Source of the DNA: Methylogaea oryzae
Lineage (GTDB): Bacteria; Pseudomonadota; Gammaproteobacteria; Methylococcales; Methylococcaceae
DNA length: 64,000 nt
Assembly: GCF_019669985.1 (NCBI RefSeq)
Contig: NZ_AP019782.1
Location: 2,784,001-2,848,000, forward strand
Reading direction: 5' to 3'
Shown here: positions 20,355 through 28,152 of the stretch, one piece after another
Layout: each line of letters starts with the position of its first letter
How positions within the stretch are numbered: the stretch's first letter is position 1
Notes under the pieces: model-generated
The model's input: the letters and a program-made list of their open reading frames with translations, nothing else
What the model was told of the DNA's origin: nothing
Database searches by the model: none
Position numbers and translations under genes: made by a program

Positions 20355-23300
20355 ATGGCCGCCTACGCCGAACTGCACTGCCTGTCCAACTTCACCTTCC
20401 TGCGCGGCGCCTCGCACCCGGAGGAGTTGACGGAGCGGGCCGACAAACTGGGTTACAGCGCGCTGGCCATCACCGACGAATGCTCCCTGGCCGGCGTGGT
20501 GCGCGCCCACGCCGCCGCCAAACCTCTGGGGATCAAACTCATTGTCGGCAGCGAAATCCAACTGGCGGACGGCCCCAAGCTGGTACTGCTGGCGCAAAAC
20601 CGCGAGGGCTACGGCAACCTGTCCCAACTCGTCAGCCTGGGCCGGCGCCGCGCAAACAAAGGCGGCTACCGGCTGGAAATGGCGGATTTGGAACCGGGCT
20701 TGGCCGATTGCCTGGCGCTGCTGATCCCCGCCGCCGATTCCGTAGGGTGCGCATTGCGCACCTTAACGGCGCTCGATGGTGCGCAATGCGCACCCTACGA
20801 TGACGCCCGCTGGCTGGCCGAACGCTTCCCCGGCCGCGCCTGGATCGCCGCCGAGTTGCTGCTGGAACAAGACCCGGCCGTCCAACTGGATCAGCTGCGG
20901 CGGTTGTCCCAGGCCAGCGGCCTGCCCCTGGCGGCGGCGGGCGATGTGCATATGCACGTCCGCCGCCGCAAGATCCTGCAAGACACCCTCAGCGCCGTCC
21001 GCCACAAAACCACCCTGGCGCAAGCCGGCTACGCCCTGCAGCGCAACGCCGAACGCCACCTACGCAGCCGCGGCAAACTGGCGCGGCTCTATCCGCCGGA
21101 ACTGCTGGCGGAAACCCTGAGAGTCGCCGAACGCTGTGCCTTTTCCCTGGACGAACTGCGCTACGAATACCCGGAAGAGCTGGTGCCGCAAGGCGAGACG
21201 GCCAGCGGCTATTTGTGCCGCATCACCGAGGAAGGTTTGCGACAGCGCTTTCCCCACGGCGAACCCGGCAAGGTGCGGGCACAGATCGAGCACGAACTGG
21301 CCCTGATCGCCGAACTGCAATACGAGCCGTTTTTCCTCACCGTCTACGACATCGTCCGCTACGCCCGCTCCCGCGGCATCCTCTGCCAGGGGCGCGGCTC
21401 CGCCGCCAATTCGGCGGTGTGTTATTGCTTAGGCATAACCGAAGTGGACCCGGCGCGCGGCAACCTGCTGTTCGAGCGCTTCATTTCCCGCGAGCGGGGC
21501 GAGCCGCCGGACATCGACGTGGATTTCGAGCACGAGCGGCGCGAGGAGGTCATCCAATACCTGTACGGCAAATACGGCCGCGACCGCGCCGCCTTGGCCG
21601 CCTGCGTCATCAGCTACCGGCCGCGCAGCGCCCTGCGCGACGTGGGCAAGGCGCTGGGACTGGAACTGACCCAAGTGGACCGCGTCGCCAAATCCATCGC
21701 CTGGTGGGACGGTCCGGACGACCTCCGGCAACGCTTCGTCGAAGCCGGACTGGACCCGCAAAGCCCCGTAGTCCGGCGCTGGGCCAGCATCGCCGACGAG
21801 CTGCGCGGCTTCCCGCGCCACCTGTCCCAGCACGTGGGCGGCTTCGTCATCTCGCGCGGCCCCTTGTCGCGGCTGGTGCCGGTGGAAAACGCCGCCATGG
21901 CGGCCCGCACCGTCATCCAGTGGGACAAGGACGACCTGGACGCCCTGGGTTTGCTGAAAGTGGACGTGCTGGCCCTAGGGATGCTGTCCGCCATCCGCCG
22001 CGCCCTGGAGCTGGTGAGCGCCCGCCGCGGCCAGCCCTTTACCCTGGCCGATATCCCGCCGGAAGACCCGGCCGTCTACCGCATGATCTCCGCCGCCGAC
22101 ACCCTCGGCGTGTTCCAGGTGGAGTCCCGCGCCCAGATGGCCATGCTGCCGCGCTTGAGGCCGCGCAACTTCTACGACCTGGTGATCGAAGTCTCCATCG
22201 TCCGCCCCGGCCCGATCCAGGGCGGCATGGTGCATCCCTACCTGAAACGCCGCCAAGGCCTGGAACGAATCGCTTATCCCAGCGAGGCGGTGAAAACCGT
22301 GCTGGAGCGCACCCTGGGCGTGCCGATTTTCCAGGAGCAGGTGATGCAACTGGCGGTGGTGGCCGGCGGCTTCACGCCGGGGGAGGCGGACCAGCTGCGC
22401 CGCGCCATGGGCGCCTGGCGCCGCCACGGCGAGCTGGAAAAATTCCGCCAAAAGCTCATCGACGGCATGAAGGAGCGCGGCTATTCGGACCGCTTCGCCC
22501 AGCAGCTCTATCGGCAAATCCAGGGCTTCGGCGAATACGGCTTCCCCGAATCCCACGCCGCCAGCTTCGCGCTGTTGGTCTATGTCTCCGCTTGGCTCAA
22601 ATGCCACGAGCCGGCCGCCTTCCTCGCCGCCCTGCTCGACAGCCAGCCCATGGGCTTCTACGCCCCGGCGCAGTTGATCCAGGACGCCAAGCGCCACGGC
22701 GTGACCGTGTTGCCGGCGGATGTGTCGGCGAGCGGCTGGAAGTGTTCGTTGGAGCCCGTAGCAGCGGCGCCCGGCCGCGACGGTCGCGGGCAGGGCCCGC
22801 TCCTGCCGGCGGTGCGGCTAGGCCTGTGCCTGGTCAAAGGCTTGTCGCCGGAAGCCGGCCGCCGCATCGCCGCCGCCCGCAATGCCCTCTCGGCAAGCGG
22901 GGCCGGCGGGGGTGAAGGCGGCGTAATCTTCACCAGCCTGGCCCACCTCGCCCAAGCCGCCGCCCTGGACCGGCGCGAGCTGCAAGCCCTGGCCGCCGCC
23001 GGCGCCGTGCAATCCCTCGCCGGCCACCGCCGCAACGCCTATTGGCTGGCGGCCGGCGTGGAACAACGGGTTGGCTTGCTGGAGCACGCGCCCATCCAGG
23101 AAACCCTGCCCGGCTTCGAAGCGCCCACGGAAGGCCAGGACATCGTCGCCGACTACGCCAGCCTGGGGTTTACCCTGGGCGCCCATCCCCTCGCCCTGCT
23201 GCGCCCGCGCTTTTACCGGCGCGGCGTCCAAACCGCCGCCAAGCTGCGCAGCCTGCCCGACGGCAGCCGCACGGCAACAGCCGGCCTCGTCACCCACCGC

Positions 23301-23546
23301 CAACGCCCCGGCTCCGCCGCCGGCGTCATTTTCGTCACCCTGGAGGACGAAACCGGCTACATCAACGTCATCGTCCGGCCGGACCTGGCCGAGCGCCAGC
23401 GGCGCGAGCTGCTGGGCGCCAGCCTGTTGGGCGTGGCGGGAACGCTGGAACGGCAAGGCCCCGTGGCGCACCTGGTGGCGGAAAAGCTCTACGACTACAG
23501 CGGCCAGCTGGGACGACTGCAAACGACTTCGCGGGATTTCCGCTGA
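20355..23546 (+). CDS. dnaE2: Error-prone DNA polymerase DnaE2 (ImuC)
   Basis: The C-family polymerase of the SOS mutasome, 1063 residues. The PHP domain opens with ELHCLSNFTFLRGASHPEEL and ITDECSLAGV. The catalytic palm has PDIDVDFEHERREEV, with the essential Asp pair, and GRGSAANSAVCYCLG lies upstream. A helix-hairpin-helix (FPESHAASFALLVYVSAWLKCH) and a C-terminal OB fold (VTHRQRPGSAAGVIFVTLEDE) complete the layout. The ATG lies two bases after the imuB stop; codons upstream overlap imuB and are not conserved. Two repeat-derived inserts are read in frame, at 20742-20798 in the PHP region and at 22757-22806. It would be induced on DNA damage through the LexA box before lexA. Confidence 0.95.
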   Translation: MAAYAELHCLSNFTFLRGASHPEELTERADKLGYSALAITDECSLAGVVRAHAAAKPLGIKLIVGSEIQLADGPKLVLLAQNREGYGNLSQLVSLGRRRANKGGYRLEMADLEPGLADCLALLIPAADSVGCALRTLTALDGAQCAPYDDARWLAERFPGRAWIAAELLLEQDPAVQLDQLRRLSQASGLPLAAAGDVHMHVRRRKILQDTLSAVRHKTTLAQAGYALQRNAERHLRSRGKLARLYPPELLAETLRVAERCAFSLDELRYEYPEELVPQGETASGYLCRITEEGLRQRFPHGEPGKVRAQIEHELALIAELQYEPFFLTVYDIVRYARSRGILCQGRGSAANSAVCYCLGITEVDPARGNLLFERFISRERGEPPDIDVDFEHERREEVIQYLYGKYGRDRAALAACVISYRPRSALRDVGKALGLELTQVDRVAKSIAWWDGPDDLRQRFVEAGLDPQSPVVRRWASIADELRGFPRHLSQHVGGFVISRGPLSRLVPVENAAMAARTVIQWDKDDLDALGLLKVDVLALGMLSAIRRALELVSARRGQPFTLADIPPEDPAVYRMISAADTLGVFQVESRAQMAMLPRLRPRNFYDLVIEVSIVRPGPIQGGMVHPYLKRRQGLERIAYPSEAVKTVLERTLGVPIFQEQVMQLAVVAGGFTPGEADQLRRAMGAWRRHGELEKFRQKLIDGMKERGYSDRFAQQLYRQIQGFGEYGFPESHAASFALLVYVSAWLKCHEPAAFLAALLDSQPMGFYAPAQLIQDAKRHGVTVLPADVSASGWKCSLEPVAAAPGRDGRGQGPLLPAVRLGLCLVKGLSPEAGRRIAAARNALSASGAGGGEGGVIFTSLAHLAQAAALDRRELQALAAAGAVQSLAGHRRNAYWLAAGVEQRVGLLEHAPIQETLPGFEAPTEGQDIVADYASLGFTLGAHPLALLRPRFYRRGVQTAAKLRSLPDGSRTATAGLVTHRQRPGSAAGVIFVTLEDETGYINVIVRPDLAERQRRELLGASLLGVAGTLERQGPVAHLVAEKLYDYSGQLGRLQTTSRDFR
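20742..20798. repeat. Inverted repeat with 21-bp arms in frame inside dnaE2
   Basis: The arms 20742-20762 and 20778-20798 are exact reverse complements, each GTAGGGTGCGCA... ending ...GCGCACC on the left. They enclose 15 bases. In frame the insert reads VGCALRTLTALDGAQCAPY within the PHP-domain region. Looks like a miniature mobile palindrome. Confidence 0.9.
22757..22806. repeat. Imperfect palindromic repeat in frame inside dnaE2
   Basis: The left arm GTAGCAGCGGCGCCCGGCCG roughly mirrors the right arm GCGGGCAGGGCCCGCTCCTG. It matches the general GTAGGAGCGGGCCCTGCCCG repeat type. The frame is preserved (VAAAPGRDGRGQGPLLPA). Confidence 0.6.
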
Positions 23547-23615
23547 CGCCCGGCCGGCTTGAACGACGGCAACCTATGGCCCGCCCCGTTGTCTAATGGG
23601 CCACTGGAGGCGCCC

Positions 23616-23981
23616 ATGGCCATCGTACTGAATCACACCATCGTCCCCGCCCACGACAACGACGCCTCGGCGCGCTGGTTCGCCGGCCTCTTCGGCTTGC
23701 CGTACCAAGGCCCGCAAGGGCATTTCGCGCCGGTACGCATCAACGACACGTTGACCTTCGATTTCGACATCGCCGCCGCTTTCGAGCGCCACCACTACGC
23801 CTTCCACGTCGGCGACGACGAATTCGACGCCATCCTGGAGCGGGTGAAGGCCGCCGGCATCCCCTACGGCAGCGACCCTTGGCATACGGAAAACGGCCTG
23901 CTCAACGATTGGAAAAGCGGCCGGGGCGTATACTTCCGCGATCCCAACGGCCACCTGCTGGAACTGCTTACCCGAACCTGA
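23616..23981 (+). CDS. VOC-family (glyoxalase/dioxygenase fold) protein
   Basis: A 121-residue vicinal-oxygen-chelate fold protein with paired beta-alpha-beta-beta-beta modules. It opens LNHTIVPAHDNDASARWFAGLFGLP and ends GVYFRDPNGHLLELLTRT, where the C-terminal Glu is a usual metal ligand. Substrate cannot be predicted; members include dioxygenases, lyases and antibiotic-binding proteins. The ATG is preceded by GGAGG at five bases, fixing the start. It stands just after the SOS operon but has its own ribosome-binding site and spacing. Confidence 0.85.
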   Translation: MAIVLNHTIVPAHDNDASARWFAGLFGLPYQGPQGHFAPVRINDTLTFDFDIAAAFERHHYAFHVGDDEFDAILERVKAAGIPYGSDPWHTENGLLNDWKSGRGVYFRDPNGHLLELLTRT

Positions 23982-23997
23982 CGGAAAAGGCCCAACC

Positions 23998-24393
23998 GTG
24001 ACGACGCCAGCCCCCTTCATCCTATTCGTCTGCATCGGCCTGGCGGCCGGCGTGGCTTCCGGCTTGTTCGGCATCGGCGGCGGCGTGTTGATCGTGCCCG
24101 CGTTGATTTACCTGGCCGGCTTCTCCGAGCATTCCGCCATCGGCACCAGCTTGGCCGTATTGCTGCCGCCGGTGGGACTGGGCGCGGTTATCGAATACTA
24201 CCGCCAAGGCCAAGTGGATTTGCCGGCCGCCCTCATCATGGCCGTGGCGCTGTTGCTGGGCGGCTGGATCGGCGCGCTGCTGGCCAACCAGCTCAGCGGC
24301 CCCCATTTGCGGCTGGGGTTCGGCCTGTTCCTGCTGGGATTGGGTTGTTACGTGGTTTTCGGCGCGGTGCAATCCCTGGCGCATTCAGGTTGA
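23998..24393 (+). CDS. Short TSUP (TauE/SafE-like) transporter
   Basis: A 131-residue hydrophobic protein with about four membrane segments. FGIGGGVLIVPALI and AIGTSLAVLLPP are the TSUP/TauE-SafE signature of sulfite, sulfoacetate or other organic anion exporters. Classical members are about 250 residues with two such halves; this is a half-length form, which exists as a separate subgroup and may dimerise (inference). The start is GTG, directly downstream of an AAGG-containing leader. Substrate unknown. Confidence 0.75.
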   Translation: MTTPAPFILFVCIGLAAGVASGLFGIGGGVLIVPALIYLAGFSEHSAIGTSLAVLLPPVGLGAVIEYYRQGQVDLPAALIMAVALLLGGWIGALLANQLSGPHLRLGFGLFLLGLGCYVVFGAVQSLAHSG

Positions 24394-24474
24394 GCGCGCC
24401 GCGCCAAGCCTTTTCGCCTTCCCCCTCCGCTGCGAATACAATGTGGGCCTCTGACCCTGCGGAACCCCTGCACC

Positions 24475-25947
24475 TTGAGCCCCCTGCGCCAACTCGTCTC
24501 CCAAACCGCCATCTACGGCCTCAGCAGCATCGTCGGCCGCTTCCTCAACTACCTGCTGGTGCCGCTCTACACCTATACCTACACCGCCGGCGAATACGGC
24601 GTGGTGTCGGAGTTTTACGCCTACGCCGGCTTTTTCGCCGTGCTGCTGGCCTTCGGCCTGGAGACGGGCTATTTCCGCTTCCGCCAGCGCGACGACATGG
24701 ACCCGGCCCGGGTCTACGCCGGCGCCCTGGGCTTTTTGACGCTCACCAGCCTGGCGTTCGTCGGCGCCGTCGCCGTGTTCCACGCACCGCTGGCGGACTG
24801 GCTGCGCTATCCGGACCATCCCGAATACCTGCTGTGGTTCGCCGCGATCCTGGCCCTGGACGCCGTCACCGCCCTGCCCTTCGCCCGGCTGCGCAGCGAA
24901 AACCGCGCCTGGCGCTTCGCCGGCATCAAGCTGACGGAAATCGGCCTGACCATCGCCCTCAACCTGTTCTTCCTGCTCTACTGCCGCCGGGCGGAAGCCG
25001 GCTCCTGGGCCGCCAGCCTATATGACCCGGCCATCGGCGTGGGCTACATCTTCCTTGCCAACCTGGCCGCCAGCGGCTGCAAGCTGCTGCTGCTGCTGCC
25101 GCAATTCCGCGGCGTGCCGCTGTGCCTGAGTCCCGCCGTTTTGAAGCCCATGCTGGCCTATTCCCTGCCCATGGTGGTGATCGGTTTCGCCGGCATGGTC
25201 AACGAAATGCTGGACCGTGCCATCCTCAAGTTCCTGCTGCCCTACGACCTCGCCACCAACCTGAAGATGCTCGGCATCTACGGCGCCTGCTACAAGCTGT
25301 CCATCCTCATGTCCCTGTTCGTGCAGGCCTTCCGCTACGCCGGCGAACCGTTCTTCTTCTCCTACGCCGGCCGCGCCGACGCCAAGCGAGCCTATGCCGT
25401 GGTGATGAATTACTTCGTCATGTTCTGCGTGTTCATCTTCCTGCTGGTGACGCTGTACCTGGATTTCTTCAAATACTTCATCGGCGCGGAATACCGCGAG
25501 GGCCTGGCCGTGGTGCCCATCCTGCTGCTGGCCAATTTGTTCCTCGGCGTCTACGTCAACCTGTCCATCTGGTACAAACTCAGCGACCGCACCGGCCTGG
25601 GCGCCTGGGTGTCCTTGGGGGGCGCGGCCCTGACCGCCGCGCTCAACGTCTGGTGGATACCGCTCTACGGCTACCTGGGCTCGGCCTGGGCCACCCTGGC
25701 CTGCTACGCCTCCATGGCGCTGGTTTCTTACGGCCTGGGCCAACGCTACTACCCGGTGCGTTACGACCTGGGCAAGGTGCTGGGCTATCTGGCCCTGGGA
25801 CTGGCGTTGTACGGCGCAAACGCCTACGCGGTGGAACGGCAGGGCTGGACGCCCTGGCTGAGCGGCACACTGGGACTGGGAGTTTATCTGCTGGTGGCAG
25901 GACTGGCGGACATCAGGCCTTTGTGGCGGCGGCAGAAGGCCGCGTAG
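24475..25947 (+). CDS. Polysaccharide flippase, Wzx/MurJ-like (MOP superfamily)
   Basis: A 490-residue integral membrane protein with about 12-14 hydrophobic segments. The N-terminus (LVSQTAIYGLSSIVGRFLNYLLVPLYT) is typical of polysaccharide-biosynthesis flippases that move lipid-linked sugar units across the inner membrane. The C-terminal half has KPMLAYSLPMVV and LAVVPILLLANLF, also usual for the family. It starts at a TTG; no better ATG lies near the first helix. No glycosyltransferase or polymerase genes flank it, so the polymer served is unknown. Confidence 0.82.
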   Translation: MSPLRQLVSQTAIYGLSSIVGRFLNYLLVPLYTYTYTAGEYGVVSEFYAYAGFFAVLLAFGLETGYFRFRQRDDMDPARVYAGALGFLTLTSLAFVGAVAVFHAPLADWLRYPDHPEYLLWFAAILALDAVTALPFARLRSENRAWRFAGIKLTEIGLTIALNLFFLLYCRRAEAGSWAASLYDPAIGVGYIFLANLAASGCKLLLLLPQFRGVPLCLSPAVLKPMLAYSLPMVVIGFAGMVNEMLDRAILKFLLPYDLATNLKMLGIYGACYKLSILMSLFVQAFRYAGEPFFFSYAGRADAKRAYAVVMNYFVMFCVFIFLLVTLYLDFFKYFIGAEYREGLAVVPILLLANLFLGVYVNLSIWYKLSDRTGLGAWVSLGGAALTAALNVWWIPLYGYLGSAWATLACYASMALVSYGLGQRYYPVRYDLGKVLGYLALGLALYGANAYAVERQGWTPWLSGTLGLGVYLLVAGLADIRPLWRRQKAA

Positions 25948-26009
25948 ATGGAAGATTCGAGCCCGATCCCGCGCCCCTGATCCCCCTTAAGAACCTCCGC
26001 AGGCCAGCC

Positions 26010-26225
26010 ATGCATACCCCGACCCAGCGCGTCCCCTCCCCCTGCGTCCGCAACTGCTGCCTAGACAGCACGGACATCTGCCTGGGCTGCTTTCGCGCGC
26101 TGGCGGAAATCACCGGCTGGCAGGAGGCCGACGACGATGTCCGCCGGGACATCCTGCGCAAGGCCGAGCAGCGCCGCCGGGCCCGCAGCCGCGACGCCGC
26201 CCCGCCCTGGGGGGACAGCGCTTAG
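26010..26225 (+). CDS. DUF1289 cysteine-rich small protein
   Basis: A 71-residue protein with the DUF1289 pattern SPCVRNCCLDSTDICLGC followed by FRALAEITGW, suggesting a small metal-binding domain; function unknown. Its last four bases overlap the end of the convergent ABC gene. The Arg-rich tail (RRRARSR) is poorly conserved. Confidence 0.82.
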   Translation: MHTPTQRVPSPCVRNCCLDSTDICLGCFRALAEITGWQEADDDVRRDILRKAEQRRRARSRDAAPPWGDSA

Positions 26226-27982
26226 GCGACGATCTCGCCGCCCTTGACCCGCCGCAACGCCCAGGAACCGTCCTCGGCCAGCTCCAGCACGGCATCGTAG
26301 TTCTTCAGCTTGTCGTCGCTGTCGCGCTTGCCGTGGCGGCTGCGACCCAGGGACAGGTAAGTGATGGCGCTTTCCTTGAGCAGCTTCAACACCATGGCTT
26401 CGCCGTCCAAGTCCAGGGTGGTCCTGATGCGGTCCAAAAACACAAAGCGCGGCGCGGCCAGGAACAGGCGGGCGAACGCCATGAGCTGTTGCTCGCTGAG
26501 GGACAACACGTCGTCCCAGTCCTGCTGCGTGTCGAAACCACCCACCCGCTTCAGCACCGGCTCCAGCTTGAGGCTGCGCAGCGTGTCCACGATGCGCTCT
26601 TCCGTCACGCTCGCTTCGGTGCCGGTGCGAATCAGCAGGTCCCGCAGGGTGCCCGGCGGCATATAAGGCCGCTCCGGCAAGAAATAGAGCTGCGTCGGCT
26701 CGGGGCGGACGATCTTGCCCGAGCCGTCGGCCCACATGGACGCCGTCGCCCGGAACAGCGCTTGCTTGGCTTCTTCGTTGGGCCCCACCACCAACAGGCG
26801 AGTGCCGTAGGGGATGACGACCGTCAGATCCTTCACCAGGCAGCGGCCGTCCTGGGACGACAGCAGGGTCAAGCCCTCGTATTCCAAGCGGTCGCCCTCG
26901 CCGCATTCGCAGACCTCGATGGCCTCCGGCTCCCCGGCGCCGCAAGCGGCGATGCCGGCGCCGCCCTCGACCGCCTCGCGCAGCGAACCCAACCGGGCCA
27001 CCACGGCGGTGTAGGAAGACAGGGACGGGAAGTTGGTCACGATGAGGGAAAACGCCCCGACCAGGTGGACGAAGGCGATGGCCGATTGGGCGATGACGCC
27101 GAAGGGCGCTGCGCCGCCGATGAACAGCGGCGCCACCACCAGGGCCGGGATGATCTGCACCAGGTAGTTGTAGCCGATGCTGTAGAAGCCCAACTTACGG
27201 TTGACGAAAATGATGTTGGTGAAATTGCCGACCAAATCGTCGATGCGCCGCCGCAAGCGGGCCTTCAGCCGCTCCTCCCGGTGCAACAGGGCCACCGAAT
27301 CGGCATTTTCCCGCACATGGATCAATTCGGCGCGGAAGTTGGCCTCTTTGTCCAGCTGGCGGTAATTCAAGCCGGCCAGGGAGCGTCCCAGCACGAACAT
27401 GCCGTAGGAGCCGCCCACCGCGTACAGCACCGCCACGACGAACAAGGTCGGGCTGATGCTCCACAGCACCCCGGAGAAAGCCAGCACCGTGATGCTGCTG
27501 TTGAAGATCATCAGCACGAACGACAGCGTGGTGGCGGTAAACACGCGCACGTCTTCGGCGATGCGCTGGTCGGGATTCTCCAGCTCGCCTTCCGATTCCA
27601 AGCGGTAATAGATGCCGTGGCTGAGGTATTGATCGACCAAGCGCTTGGTCAGCCATTCCCGCCAGGTCAGCCCCAAGCGCTCCTCGTAGAAACGCAAATA
27701 GGCGCCCACCGCCGTGGAAGCGGCGAACACGCCCACATAAATCAGCGCCTGTCCGATGAAGCCGCTTTTGTCGCGATGCTCGATGGCGGTCATGAAATCG
27801 CGGCCCACATAACTGCCGAACACGTTCAACCCGCTGATCGCCAATAGCAACGCCAACAGCAGCATGAAAAACCCTTTCGCCCGGCCGCCCACTTCCGAGG
27901 CGGCGAAAGCTTTTACTTCTCCGGCCAGGCGTCGCCAGGTCGTTTGATCGATATGCAGATAGGGAATTTGTTGCGGATCCAT
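26222..27982 (-). CDS. SbmA/BacA-YddA type ABC transporter with degenerate ATPase domain
   Basis: A 586-residue fusion of an SbmA/BacA-like membrane domain and a C-terminal ABC nucleotide-binding region. The membrane part (residues about 30-330) includes the family blocks LRFYEERLGLTWREWLTKRLVDQYL, ENPDQRIAEDVRVF and NFRAELIHVRENADSVALL. Relatives import peptides, B12 or very-long-chain acyl compounds. The ATPase region has lost key residues: Walker A reads GPNEEAKQ (near residue 396) instead of GxxGxGK[ST]; Walker B ends FLDR (near 516) where catalytic Glu is expected; the H-loop position reads SLGRS (near 545). The signature LSLSEQQ is partly kept. It may work without ATP hydrolysis, like SbmA, or be losing function. 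Confidence 0.85.
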   Translation of the reverse strand: MDPQQIPYLHIDQTTWRRLAGEVKAFAASEVGGRAKGFFMLLLALLLAISGLNVFGSYVGRDFMTAIEHRDKSGFIGQALIYVGVFAASTAVGAYLRFYEERLGLTWREWLTKRLVDQYLSHGIYYRLESEGELENPDQRIAEDVRVFTATTLSFVLMIFNSSITVLAFSGVLWSISPTLFVVAVLYAVGGSYGMFVLGRSLAGLNYRQLDKEANFRAELIHVRENADSVALLHREERLKARLRRRIDDLVGNFTNIIFVNRKLGFYSIGYNYLVQIIPALVVAPLFIGGAAPFGVIAQSAIAFVHLVGAFSLIVTNFPSLSSYTAVVARLGSLREAVEGGAGIAACGAGEPEAIEVCECGEGDRLEYEGLTLLSSQDGRCLVKDLTVVIPYGTRLLVVGPNEEAKQALFRATASMWADGSGKIVRPEPTQLYFLPERPYMPPGTLRDLLIRTGTEASVTEERIVDTLRSLKLEPVLKRVGGFDTQQDWDDVLSLSEQQLMAFARLFLAAPRFVFLDRIRTTLDLDGEAMVLKLLKESAITYLSLGRSRHGKRDSDDKLKNYDAVLELAEDGSWALRRVKGGEIVA

Positions 27983-28152
27983 GTGTACACCATTTTCGTT
28001 ATCGTCGGGCGATGCGCCGATACACGCCGCCGCGGCTAATTATTGCCGAAATCCCGCTAATCGCCCGGCCATTTCGACGCCTGACGCTTGAACGGCTACC
28101 CAATCGCCGGTACCGTGTCGTGACACCATACCGCGCAACAGGGGCCGACGCC

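Noticed and set aside
25122-26009. Long frame running into the DUF1289 gene
   Set aside because: It is the flippase gene read in the wrong frame (Arg/Pro-rich); only the last 71 residues are DUF1289-like.
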